The notes under the pieces: model-generated
Database searches by the model: none
What the model saw: only the letters and a program-made list of their open reading frames with translations
What the model was told of the DNA's origin: nothing
Assembly (NCBI GenBank): GCA_038030265.1
Contig: CM075941.1
Location: 51,623,952-51,687,951, forward strand
DNA: 64,000 bases
Direction of reading: 5' to 3'
From: Corythucha ciliata
Taxonomy: Eukaryota; Arthropoda; Insecta; Hemiptera; Tingidae
Program-made: the position numbers and the translations under genes
In this document: positions 12,271 through 22,545 of the stretch, piece after piece
How the letters are laid out: the number at the start of each line of letters is the position of its first letter
Numbering within the stretch: the stretch's first letter is position 1

Positions 12271-13620
12271 AGGAGTTTTGAGCGCTGCGGATGGTCGTGT
12301 GACGGCTGGAAATTCTTGTAGAATTTCGGCACTCCAATGGCCATGTAATGGTGAAGCTTGGACTGTTGGCGTAGAATCACAGCATAAGTGAGTTTCGTCT
12401 CGGTGTCGATGAGTTGGTGTCCCTTTAGGTCTACCATCAACGAAAAATGGTACAAGAAATCAGCGCCGATAATGGGTTTGAAAATGTCGGCTAGTACGAA
12501 AGACCAGGTGAAGGGGCGACGTAGGCCAAAGTCGAGGGTCATTTTGAGTTCACCGTAGGTTGGGATTTGGGTACTGTTAGCAGCGTACAAAGTATACAAG
12601 AATGTCGATTTCCTATGTTTGAGGTCGGCGGGGTATACGGATACAGCGGCACCAGTGTCGACGAGAAAACGTTTTCCAGAATGTTTGTCTTGAATAAAAA
12701 ATCGGTGGTTGTCATTGAGTGTGACGGCGTCCGCCTGAACCGTCGTCACCTTCATTCGTTTTTTTGGAAATGCGACAGACGGGTCCAAGCACACGGCTGT
12801 CAACATTTTGTTTGCTTTGTCGCGAAAATGTGTGTGGTAATAACAGAGGTCGCTGTTGGATCGACTTTGAGAAGGTGATCGATGTCGGGATCGGTTCGGG
12901 CTGCGGGATGAGTCACGAGATGGGGTTGACATGCGGCGGAAACGCATTTCTGTTTTGAGAGCAGCGACTTCTTCGATTAAACGTGAGACGAGAGCGTAGA
13001 GTGCATGGTCGGTTGCCTCTTGAGGTGGTTGGACGGTGCAGATGGTTGGTTCATAAACCTCGAACATGTGGTCAGCGATTCCGGCCAATTTGTCGAGATC
13101 GGAAGGATCGACGGCGACAAGTACGTCTTTCATGCGAGTGGGTAAAGCCTTCAGCCACAAAGTTTTGAGAATCTCTTGAGAAATGTGATTGTTGGCGAGA
13201 TGACGCATTTCGCGTAACAGTTGGGAGGGTTTACGATCGCCTAATCGTTGTCCTTCGAGAAGCTTTGTGACACGCTCGTTTTCTGAGTCAGAATAAATCG
13301 AAATGAGACGATTGCGGAGTTGACTGTACGGGTCACTTGGAGGATTTTTAACTAAATCGGCAATTTGTTTCAGGACGTCGTAGTCGAACTTGGTTACACA
13401 TTCTTGAAATTTGCGGGTCGAACTAGTTATCCGGTTACCAGTGAAGACGGTCTCGGCTTGCAGAAACCAAAGTTCGGGGTCGGCTTTCCAGAAGGTGGGA
13501 AGACGTTCAGCGACACTGTGTGTGACGACGACGTCAACGGAAGGTCCGATTGACTGGAAGGGACAGAAGCGGTGGTGCGTCGTCGAGGAAAAGAGATGTG
13601 TCTTGATCCGTTCTAGACAT
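12204..13620 (-). pseudogene. Gypsy-type gag and aspartic protease (element Gypsy-2)
   Basis: The minus-strand frame begins at an ATG at 13620, about 30 bases after the primer-binding site, and shifts once within the first 30 codons. The capsid-like part shows LPTFWKADPELWFLQAE and LLEGQRLGDRKPSQLLREM, hallmark motifs of arthropod Gypsy gag. A basic Ser/Arg-rich stretch follows (RDSSRSPNRSRHRSPSQSR). The protease then carries FLVDTGAAVSVYP, the retropepsin D-T-G-A active site, and IIGADFLYHF. No CCHC knuckle is evident. The frame breaks near 12270 before RT. It lies directly upstream of its own pol on the same strand. Confidence 0.85.
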
Positions 13621-13648
13621 CGTGGTGTCAGATCACGTCTTTTTCAAT

Positions 13649-13661
13649 GTCGGGGTCACCA
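13649..13661 (-). other. Primer-binding site of Gypsy-2
   Basis: TGGTGACCCCGAC on the minus strand, ending in the complement of a tRNA 3' CCA and lying about 30 bases before the gag ATG at 13620. The 5' LTR would end just before it (plus-strand 13662 onward). The tRNA identity was not assigned. Confidence 0.6.
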
Positions 13662-16120
13662 ATTTAGCGAACGTTGTTTAGAGCGTAACTGATTCGCTAA
13701 TTATTATTTTTTTTAAACTCTAGTCAGATGAGTAATAATAATCAACAAAAATAAACAATTATTAGTGGGATGTTGTTCCACTACATTATTAATAAAGTTA
13801 TACACAGGACACCCCTTAACACACAGGCATCCCCTTTCGCCTTAACAAACTTACAAGCCCACAGTATTGGTGGCAGCGTGCCCTTTCTTCAGGAGCCTTC
13901 GCGTGATACAGTGTTGGCATGATGAGCCGCACCACTGTAGCCTTCTCCTAGACTTTTTCGTTTCATTATTAGCACGAATTTCGAGTGCACGAACACGAAT
14001 GTTTTACGATTTTGGGCTCTTAAATGGAGAGAACTGAATTCATTACTCCTCTCAGTCCTCATACCCACACACACACACACCCAACTTTTTTCAATGAAAG
14101 ACAAGAATTTCAAAACAAAGGAAATGGCAATGGTTTCTTTATTTACTCTAGACAGAGTAAACTTTACCCGATTAATCCTAACGCCAAGTAAAACCACTCC
14201 GAGGCGGTAGGTAAACAAAAAAGTTCTCCTAAGCACCTGGTTCTTCTGTTCTCAACCCTTTTTGGGATAGAGTTTAGTAGAGTGTAGTTATTCATTTCGA
14301 TGGCTCTCGAGGAGGATTTTTAGAAAGAACGACGAGTAGAGATAGTTGAATAGAGAAGTTTTATTGTGCTACCCATTGTGAAGACGTCTGAGGGTCGGAA
14401 GGAGGAAAATAAAGATTTCATGCTCGAGAATTACCGGCGTTCAATTATTCTCGCTTGAATAAAATTAGCGTGTTCAAGTGAAGTGCTTTCGGTGAAACCC
14501 ACTTACATTTTTTCTTTTGTTCGAGGAAAACATGAAATATGAGGAGAAAGTGATAGATTACCTGCTCTGTCATTAAAACTTGAGACTGTCGAGTCGAAAA
14601 GTTAATAATTAAATTCACAATTTTCATTTTAATATATTAATTTTTTCATAGCGAACATCCTATTTTTAAAGCTCTGAACTCGTAACAAATTAGTCGCAAA
14701 CTCCCATTTTCTCTATTGAACAGATTGTCATCGTTCATCTGGTGGGGTTTGGGCCACCTGGTCGTCAGTTGAACAACTTTTCCCCGCCCCTTTCACTTTT
14801 CCAACCCCGTTCACCACAGATGACGTTTTTTAGTGCACTGGTTGAGTCGTAAAGAAGGAAAAATGTGCCCTCATCTGTCAGTATGCCTCCTTCTTTTAAG
14901 GGTCAGTTTTCTTTTCATACTTTTTTTTTCGTAGAACGAACACGCACACAGAAATTCAATTTTTTTTACTCAAAAGCCTGGGGTTATTTTATTTTATTTT
15001 CAAAAAAAAAAAAAAATGTATCTATTCACATTGAGAACGTGACAAAACAAAAAATCACGACAGATAACCTCAGGAAGCTTCAGGCGATTCGGAGAGGGAG
15101 GTCGCAGTAGTCGACAACGCTCTTTGGCGGCCTCCCTCGGGAACAAGGCCGTTCTCAAACATAAATTCGACTTGAGATCGTCCTCGTTTGAAAGCCGTCC
15201 CCGACCGTGGACATCAAGGTAAGGCAAAAAAAAATTGAGGTCTTCTCGCCTCCTTGATACCAGAAAATCTCATTATTTCCCGTATAAAAAACCTTTGAAC
15301 CGCCATCTTGAATTGCTTATACTCCTAACCACCAAAAAACACGTACTACTTGTCATGTTTATTTGCAAATAATGCAAGGGATTTGTTTGGATTCTGCACC
15401 AAAAAAAAAAAAAAAAAATACGTAAGTTAACCAGAAAGAAAAAGAAGGTGATGGTTTTGAAATTCTGATACAAATCGATTTTGAGCTTTCTCCCTCTTTC
15501 ATCCAGCGTGTTTTTTACTTGCTCACTGAAGTTACTTATTTATTTATCAGGGTTTCTTCAAATAAAAAATTCCCCATGAATATTTTACAAGCGAAAAAAT
15601 AAAATAAATACTTTGCAATAAATAATTCGCTGCATAGTGTAATGAAAAAATGTTAATTTTAAAGCTTTATTAGAGTCGGTGGTACTAGAAAAAGGGCGAG
15701 CTGTGAGGATTTAAGAACTCAGCAAAAGAAGGTTAATATTTTAGAAAGAGACCCTTTTCATTCACAGTTCACTGAGTCCCCGGACCTGTTTTCCCACAAT
15801 AGTTGCCTTTTTGTTTATCTTCGAGCCACGTAATTATTTTTTATCTGTTCACTTGTTTCCCCAGAATTGTTCTTATGAAATGAATTCGGCCCGCGGCTGC
15901 TTTTCAAAAACCAACTCGAGACAGAACCGCGTCAATTTAATTAACTAGGGTGGGGGGGGGAATCAACTTTTCAGTGGAGGAAATGGGTGGAGGAGGGGGT
16001 AAGTCTGTATAATAGTGAGTAGAACTGTGACAAAAGAGGCGTGAAACTTTTGTTTTAGAAATGTTAGGGCGTGGGTTAGTAACCAAATTGAACAAGCACA
16101 TTTTTTCGCGTTTCCTCATA
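13662..16120. other. No recognisable gene; probably contains the 5' LTR of Gypsy-2
   Basis: The first few hundred bases should hold the 5' LTR of the Gypsy-2 element on the minus strand, but its 3' LTR is lost, so limits cannot be set. A short CA repeat lies at about 14061-14078, long A runs near 15001-15015 and 15401-15418, and a G9 run at 15952. I recognise no protein family in the short ORFs. Confidence 0.45.
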
Positions 16121-16128
16121 GACGCACT
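16121..16128. repeat. Target-site duplication of X1 (left)
   Basis: GACGCACT, repeated exactly at 22538-22545 immediately after the right terminus. Confidence 0.7.
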
Positions 16129-17049
16129 AAGGGACGGCATCGGGCTCGGATCGGGCCGGGCTAAGAGAAGAAGCCCGACTTCGGCCCGAAATAAAAATTA
16201 TAAAATAACCAAAAGCGAATGTCATTTGAAATAGTTTGCACCCCCCCCCCCTCGTTTGTCGGTCATTACCTCACGTCAACTCGTCCTCTTTTTTGTCCTA
16301 CTTTCACATACTGTACCACTATGAATTTAATTTTTCTTGGGTAATTCTAGAACAATGCACATTTATTTTTATACTCGCCTCGTTTTATTTGTTACTTCGC
16401 TTTTTTCCCCCATTTTAGTAGTCAAACGAGGAGTTTGATAGAATGATGAAAGAGATGAGTAGTGATGCACCGAGACCGAGATCGAGATTGCATTTTCCGG
16501 ACCGAGACCGAGATCGAGATTGCATTTTCTGGCCGAGACCGAGACTAAGTCTCATTTTCTCGAGACTTAGTCTCGGTCTCGGTGTGATCCAAAAAGCTCG
16601 ATGCACTCGGTCTCGAGTGCTGGTGTAGATATTTTTACACAACAAATGAACCCAATCCAGTAGCGGATCTAGGGTTTTGTCTTGGCAGGGGTTACATACC
16701 ATAAATCCACTCTTGCGGAAAATGCGAATTAACTCTATTTTTCTCTATTTCCCAGCGGATAAGCTCGTAAGTCGATTAACTCTCTCTTAATTCTGAGTTT
16801 TAGCCCGAAACTTGCTTGTATAGTAACCACGAATTGGTGTAATCCCAATTTTTGCCGCGATATAAGCACTTTTTCACAATTTTAGCCATGAATTAACGCG
16901 TTTTCTCAAATTGATCCGCGATTTATTCGTTTTTCCCCGTTTCAGCAGCGAATGATCGCGTCTTGTCCACTTCAGCCACGTATTTTCTCGAGTTGAGCAG
17001 CGAATGAGCTTTTTATCTACATTAAGGGATATTATATTTGAGCAGACGG

Positions 17050-18110
17050 CTGATCCAGGATTTCCTCAAGGGGGGGGGGAGCTTGGGGAAATTGTGTCCT
17101 TCGCTCTACTAAAAATGACTCAACAGCGATTTATTACTACCTAGAAATAGCTATTCCCACCATAAAAGCGGCTAAACTGACTATAATCGCGCCCCAAAAT
17201 AGCAAAACTGACGATTTATGCCTTTTAAAAACGGCTAAACTGCGACTAATTATACCCTAAAAATTGGCAATTAGGTACCTCTCTAAAAATGGCCAAAATG
17301 ACTCCAAGTGCAAAAAATTGGCTAAGCTGACGGTTCACGCCCTGAATATGCCTAAACTGATGATTCCTGCCCTGAAGGCTGCAAAATTTACCATTGACGC
17401 GCCAATAATGGTCGAACTATAACCTTCATGGGGCTAAAAACAGCCAAACTGGTGGATGCGCCTCTTTAAAGATGGCCCAACTGACTTTACGAGCTCCAAA
17501 AATGTTTAACTGACGTCATTCTTGCCCTGAACTTGCTTAAATAAATTATTATCCCAGCCCTGAAAATGGTAAAATCGACCAGTATTTCGCCAAAAAAATA
17601 GCCAAACTGACTATTCTCGCCTTGGTAAGACATCGTATTCGCGGCTTTTAAATGAAAAAAAAAAAAAAAAAACTCATTGACTATGCGCCCTAAAATTGGC
17701 CAAACTGGCTATACAAGCCAGCAACACACTACAATTGGCAAAACCTGCTTAACGCTTTCTAAACGTAGCTGAACTGACGATTCGCGGCTTGAAAATATCA
17801 CGCTGACTATTCATGCCCTAGAAATTGCCATATACTGGCAGTTTGACGTATTCACGCCCTAAAAATTGCTAAAACTGACTCTACATGTTTAATAACGTGG
17901 CCTATTAAGGGTTGAACTGACGATTCGCGCTTTGAAAAGCCCTAAACAGATTATTCATGTTTTGAAAATCGACCATTTGTGCGTCAAAAACAGCTAAACT
18001 GAGATATTTTCACACGTTTAAAATGTCTGAACTGACGATACGTGTCCTAAAAATAGCAAAAAGCTGTCTATTAAGACTCAATAATGGTCAAACTGATCAA
18101 ACGCGAAAAC
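17050..18110. repeat. Family B ~30-bp array inside element Z
   Basis: Units resemble those at 1-560 and 9050-10505 (CCCTAAAAATGGC plus AAACTGAC). Neighbouring units differ at many positions while the spacing stays near 30 bp. Confidence 0.65.
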
Positions 18111-18182
18111 GCCCCCCCCCCTTTCTGTCACCACTGCCCCAAAGGAGGGGGCTCGAGCCCCCTGGTTGTGAGGAAAGGAGGC

Positions 18183-18255
18183 GTCTCCGTGGCGCAAATG
18201 GCAGCGTGCTGGACTGGTAATCCAGAGGTTGCGGGTTCAAATCCCGCCGGGGAGC
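18183..18255 (+). tRNA. tRNA-like gene, predicted anticodon GGT (Thr), possibly a pseudogene
   Basis: A cloverleaf can be drawn. The acceptor is GTCTCCG against CGGGGAG with a G-G mismatch at the first pair. The D arm is GCGC/GCGT, the anticodon arm CTGGA/TCCAG with loop CTGGTAA, and the T arm GCGGG/CCCGC with loop TTCAAAT. Box A reads TGGCGCAAATGG and box B GGTTCAAATCC, both near the Pol III consensus, and a T6 run follows. Thr-GGT is unusual for eukaryotes, which normally use AGT. The body resembles eukaryotic Arg-TCT or Trp tRNAs, so a changed anticodon or a tRNA-derived repeat head is possible. It lies inside element Z. Confidence 0.6.
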
Positions 18256-18257
18256 CA

Positions 18258-18263
18258 TTTTTT
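18258..18263 (+). terminator. T6 Pol III terminator after the tRNA-like gene
   Basis: Six T's start three bases after the predicted 3' end, the usual distance for RNA polymerase III termination. Confidence 0.55.
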
Positions 18264-18439
18264 CTCGAAACTCGAATCGTGTTGGGCTATGCCCTTCCAT
18301 CGTCGTCCGGATAATATCAGTCTAATTAATTTATTAATTAAAATACCGGCGACAGATTTATTCGTTATATCCATCTAAAAACTTTTTTTTCTTTCTTCAA
18401 TCTTGATTTTTTTTTTATTTTGTTTCAGTTCTTATGTCA

Positions 18440-18900
18440 TGACTTTATTTGGATTGGCGTTATCTTCACTTTAGCTGCGAGTTACCGCGTTTGCTAAATT
18501 CTAGCCACGAAATAGCGGATTTTCTGCAATTGATCCGCCGAGCTAGTAATTTTCAATTTAGCTGGGCATTATTTCTAAATTTTAGCCGTGAATTATTCCC
18601 GGCAAAAAAATCAATTTCACCCGCGAATCACCGCTCTTACTTAGACTCTTACTTAGACCGCCCCGAATTAGAAAATCCGTGAATTAGCGTTTTTCTCCAT
18701 TTTAGCTTCACAACCAGCGCTTTTATCGTCGCGCCGCTAATTTCTTAATTTTAGCCGCGAATCACCGCAGTCCTCAATCTTAGCTGTAAATTAGGGAATT
18801 TTCTTAAATTGATCCGTTTTCTCCTTTTTAGCACTGCCCTTCTTAGTCATGTGGATTAACGATTTTACGGAGTTTCCTCAATTCTAGCGATTTTTATCTA
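18440..18900. repeat. Family A ~30-bp array inside element Z
   Basis: Units of TTAGCCGCGAATTAGCG plus TTTTTCTCAATTT type, as at 5960-7080, 53050-54480 and 58451-58990. Confidence 0.6.
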
Positions 18901-20166
18901 TTTTTTCCTCTTTTATATATATTTGATACAGCGGAATTTTATGCAAATGGAAAACGCTATCAATTTTATGGCTGCCCACCTCTTCACCCCTTCATCGATG
19001 CACTACTGGCTGCATTGTAGATGAGGGACGAATACAGGGGAGGAGGGTCTATAGGAATCATCTGTGCCGCGACCCTTATTCAGCAGCCTTGGTAAAGATA
19101 AAAGAAATCTTTCCATTGACCAGCAATAGCATACGCCATCTTCTTAGGGGGGGTTTAAACCCTCAAAACCCACCCCGTAAATCCGCCACTGACCCAATCT
19201 AATGCTCCCCTCTCCGGAAACGGTTTGGGTCTTTAGCCCGGACCGAAGACCGGCCTGAATTCGATTCGTTTCGTGCAGAAATAGCGTGCCTCTAATTTCT
19301 CCAGTTTGGAATACTGTGACCTACACACATAGCATCAAGCATCAAAGGGTGAATCGGAGACCTTTTAAAGGGGGGGGGGGATCGAAAACCCTCTCATAGA
19401 ATAACCCCCTCCTCACACATGTTTTCAGCGATTTGACAAGACCTATACTAGCCTACTAGGGTTAATCCCATTTTTACGCCCATTCTTGGATCGGATGTAG
19501 ACCCCCCCCCCCTAAAGTGTAGCATTTTGACCTTACATAGCCCACGAAATGTGTACATATAGATCCAAGGGCGGATCTGGGACCTCTCTTAGGGGGAGGT
19601 AATCGAAATCCCTCCCGCTCCCCATTTACTCCCCGACCACCTTCCCACCCCTCCCCTCTCCTATGATTAAAGGGATTTGACAAGCTCCAGCGGGGGGGGG
19701 GGTATTTCTGCTGAATTCACTTGCAGCGGGGGGGTTATAAATTAATTGCTTCATAGCCGACCACCCGCTTCCGGAGAGGGCGGGGTAACCGGGGATCTGT
19801 CAAAATCACTCTAAACATATTAGGTGGGTTGGTGGCGGGGGTGAACCGTGTGAGGAAGAAGGGTTTTGATCCCCCCCATCCACCTTCAGTAATTAGACCG
19901 AGACTTTCGAGACGAGACCGAGACTTAGGAGACGAGACCGAGCGAGACCGAGACCGTTTTTTTAAGTACGAGACCGAGACCAAGACCGAGATCATCTTGC
20001 TAATGACCGAGACCGAGACACGTAAGACTCGGTCTCGGTCTCGTGCATCACTAGAGATGAGTGATCGAGTTTCGTGATAGGAAGAGCGTTGTGAAAATGC
20101 CCAGTTTGGTAGGCTACAAGCTCGCAAATGCTAATTTTCGCCATAAAAAAAATCATGAAACGACCA

Positions 20167-20298
20167 GGGGCCCTATTCAGAAACGTCGGGAAAAATGCCG
20201 CAAGTGTGGTTGCTATGGCGGGATAATGTTATTTCTTATTCGGAGTCCTTGGATCCCGCTTGCGGCATGTTTTCACGACTGTTCGGAATAAAGGCCCC
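20167..20298. mobile_element. Short inverted-repeat MITE, GGGGCCCTATTCAGAAACG ends
   Basis: The left end runs GGGGCCCTATTCAGAAACG then AAAAATGCCGCAAG. The right end read inversely is GGGGCCTTTATTCCGAACAG then AACATGCCGCAAG. At the homologous place in X2 (about 27015-27020) the sequence runs on without it, so it is an insertion into X1. Related GGGCCGTATTCAGAAA sequence occurs at 29228 and 45083. Confidence 0.65.
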
Positions 20299-20299
20299 A

Positions 20300-20546
20300 A
20301 GGGGGGTGATTCTGTAGTTTGGAAAATTTACGTGTCGTAAAATTGAAGAAGGGCGGGGGGAGGTACCTCGTTGCCATGGTTTTTACGATACCTAGTGAAT
20401 TAAACTGCGGAATGTTCACGCGAGAATGCGTGGTTTCGAAGAAAATATAATAAATTCTTAACAAATGTGTGGAAAAACCAAGGCAACGGGGTACATCCTC
20501 TCCCTCTCCTTCCCAGCTATGACACCCCCAATCACCCCCCCCCCCA
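20300..20546. mobile_element. Inverted-repeat MITE Y (poly-G/poly-C ends)
   Basis: Ends GGGGGGTGATT and AATCACCCCCC, with subterminal inverted segments GAGGTACCTCGTTGCCATGG and CCAAGGCAACGGGGTAC. The homologous position in X2 lacks it. Its centre (about 20425) coincides with the left breakpoint of the 13.6-kb duplication at 20430, and only its right half is present at 36220-36340. Confidence 0.55.
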
Positions 20547-21828
20547 CAGTTTCATGGATTATAATGGGGGAACATTTTTCCGATTTTAGGCAGAACAAGG
20601 AGACAAGTGTAATCTCTCGGTCCAACAGGCGTCGTAAAAATGAAATAACCCGTTTCGTGGGTTTAATAGACCCGAATGTCCCCAGTTTTTACAATCCAAG
20701 AAACTAAAGTCCAAGAAATTTTCCAGTTTCGCCCAGTCCAGATCCAAAAAACATTTTTGGGAGGGCACATTTTCGCATGCATGTCGTTACTTTATAGGGG
20801 TAAGATTGGCGGGGGGGGGCTCAGGCTGCTTCCTTGCTTTTTTGTATGTTGAAGCCCTAAACTCACAGTCAAGGGGTTTTCTCAGAACAAACGACAACCA
20901 GCGTTCAATCCCCAAGCGCATGGATCGTTCATGTCACCACTGGCTTTGGCCTGTCGTTTGCGCTGTCAGTTTTTGTGGAGGGACGGGGCGCAAAATTCAC
21001 TGTTTATTGTTCAAACGGTATACGGTTAAGGGAGACTTGAACATGAGTTTCCTGGACGCCCTCAAATCATACCTCGCCAACTGGACATTACATAAATTAT
21101 CACCGTATTTCTGCACCAATCCTGGATATGAAGGCCTCATTTATATCCAGGAGATTCCGCACGTGCGTACTATCTTTTTTCAAATTTCACCCTTGAAATA
21201 ACTGTAAAACCCACATGAACTTCTATCTTGAAAATTCACGCTGTTTCGACGACTTATTTAGGAAAGCAAGATCGTACGCGAGTGCAGAAATTCCTGAAGA
21301 TTCAAATGACACCCAGAAATCCAGGATTGGTGCAGAAATACCGGCAGAAATTGTTGAGTAGTCGGGAGGATGATTGTAGGGGGGTCGAGGAAAGACATGT
21401 ATACATTTTTCCCCTGTCTAGAAGGCAGACTAGTGGGAAATGTCCATTTCAAGAATCCAATGGTCGAGAAAGCCGGTAACCCTCTGAACTGGTGGTCTTT
21501 CGATCATACAAGTCTCGAGATGTCTGTTTCAGCAGCAAAGTAGGCGTTGAAAACACCTATTTTTTCCGTTTAAGAGATCTAGAGAAGACTAATTTCAGCG
21601 GTTTTGCGTCAGTGCCATTACCAGTTTCGCTGCTCATAATAATGGTTTAATATTTTAGTCATTTAGTCAAAGACTATTCATTTTGTGTGAGCTGGTTTTG
21701 TGGCGCCCTACTTTTGTTCTACTTTTTTGTATTAGGCGTCCTCGGAAATGATTTCCACTTCTACATCTCTTTGTATTGTATTATTTTGTCGCTCGAAGCG
21801 ATGTCGTGAACGTCACTCTCAACGGTCA

Positions 21829-21925
21829 ATGAGATTGAAAAACGCTCGTCTCGTTCACCTTTAATTCCAAAAAAAATGAAATAAAAGTGAACGAGACGAG
21901 CGTTTTTGAATCTCACTGATCGTCT
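21829..21925. repeat. Near-perfect hairpin with ~40-bp arms
   Basis: TGAGATTGAAAAACGCTCG then TCTCGTTCAC, with its reverse complement after a short A-rich loop. Part of the same arm (ATTGAAAAACGCTCGTCTC) recurs inversely in X2 near 24482-24502. No protein is encoded. Confidence 0.75.
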
Positions 21926-21969
21926 CATTGTACTGATGCGAGGTAAGGTAGTGCAGTTTGAATGACTCA

Positions 21970-22245
21970 ATTATGGTAAAAATAATCTCTCCACGTTTTA
22001 GTTGTCTTAGTAAATTGTGACCATGGTTTCGGTCCACTAGACCATCTTCAGACAAAGTTTATGGCGTAACAACCACCCTCGTCACACGAATTTCACGACT
22101 TTTTTGAGTGGAAGTCGTGTGACGCGGGCGGTTCTTCCGCCCTAAACCTAATGTGAAGATGGTATAGTCGACCGAAACCACGGCCACACATTAAGAAATA
22201 AAGACACTTTAATCGTAAAGAGATTACCTCTTTTCAGCAAATAAC
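21970..22245. repeat. Palindrome P1 carrying two opposed hammerhead-like motifs
   Basis: Two arms of about 130 bp face each other around a CACGACTTTTTTGAGTGG centre near 22095. Each arm contains GAAGATGG, a short stem and CCGAAACC (minus strand at 22014-22060, plus strand at 22145-22190). A related palindrome lies at 24090-24420. Confidence 0.75.
22014..22060 (-). ncRNA. Hammerhead-ribozyme-like motif h1
   Basis: The minus strand reads TTTGT-CTGAAGA, then a GGTC/GACC stem II, then GAA, a tiny stem III (ACC/GGT) and GTC followed by ACAA, which pairs with TTGT to form stem I. This matches the type I hammerhead order (CUGANGA, stem II, GAA, stem III, UH, stem I). One U is unpaired between the core and stem II, so activity is doubtful. 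In the duplicated copy the core reads CTTAAGA, which should be inactive. Confidence 0.35.
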
Positions 22246-22545
22246 ACAAGTCCTCATCTGGTCACAAAGGCGTGCTTTTGTGAAAAATTCTTCTTCCTTA
22301 TATTTAGTTTTTTTTTTTTTTTTTCGCTCTTGAAGAACATGTGAATGGTGGAATGCGGGCTTTTTAGCCATTGCATTGGAGTGCAGATTTAAGCTCTATT
22401 TATGCGAGTGTAAAAAACTCGGGCTGGCCCGGCCCGGCCCGAAGGTTACAAACTCGGGCCGGTCCGCAGACGTGTGGCCTCGGGCCGGGCCGATTTTGAG
22501 CCGAAGCCCGGCCCGGCCCGGCCCGATTCCATCCCTAGACGCACT

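Larger units (their letters stand above)
16658..19191 (+). mobile_element. hAT-like element Z with CAGTGGCGGAT ends carrying ~30-bp arrays
   Basis: Left end CAGTAGCGGATCTAGGG; the right end read inversely is CAGTGGCGGATTTACGGGG. ACCCAATC lies at 16650-16657 and exactly again at 19192-19199. The interior consists of family A units (about 16740-17035), a second CAGGATTTCC head with a G9 run at 17043-17080, family B units (17050-18110), a tRNA-like gene (18183-18255) and more family A units (18440-18900). There is no transposase, so this is a non-autonomous element assembled largely from diverged short repeats. Confidence 0.85.
16460..20053 (+). mobile_element. hAT-like element with GAGACC-iterated inverted ends, nested in X1
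   Basis: Left end TAGTGATGCACCGAGACC; the right end read inversely is TAGTGATGCACGAGACCGAG. Both continue as 150-170 bp of GAGACC/GAGATC iterations with internal inverted pieces (16470-16615 and 19893-20045). GAGATGAG lies at 16452-16459 and again at 20054-20061, an exact 8-bp duplication. The homologous positions in X2 (27133-27140) and its duplicate (42937-42944) carry a single CTCATCTC, the uninterrupted site on the opposite strand. The element holds another complete element (16658-19191). No transposase frame was found. Confidence 0.85.
16129..22537 (+). mobile_element. hAT-like element X, copy 1, with GGGCC-iterated ends
   Basis: The left terminus is AAGGGACGGCATCGGGC. The right terminus is GGCCCGATTCCATCCCTA, whose reverse complement begins TAGGGATGGAATCGGGCC. 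GACGCACT occurs at 16121-16128 and again at 22538-22545, an exact 8-bp duplication as expected for hAT. This assumes the first base of the left end has changed from T to A. Both ends carry GGGCC/CCCGGCC-type iterations. The interior is homologous in inverse orientation to 23550-27535. The copy is enlarged by nested insertions (16460-20053, 20167-20298, 20300-20546). No transposase frame is visible, so it is probably non-autonomous. Confidence 0.75.

Noticed and set aside
16415..16702. Overlapping ORFs with Arg-Asp / Leu-Ser-Leu repeats on both strands (also 19735-20127)
   Set aside because: These come from the GAGACC iterations at the element ends. Both strands are open because the repeat contains no stop codons.
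18097..18300. Minus-strand ORF containing DLNPQPLDYQSSTLP
   Set aside because: This peptide is the antisense translation of the tRNA-like gene, a well-known spurious ORF type.
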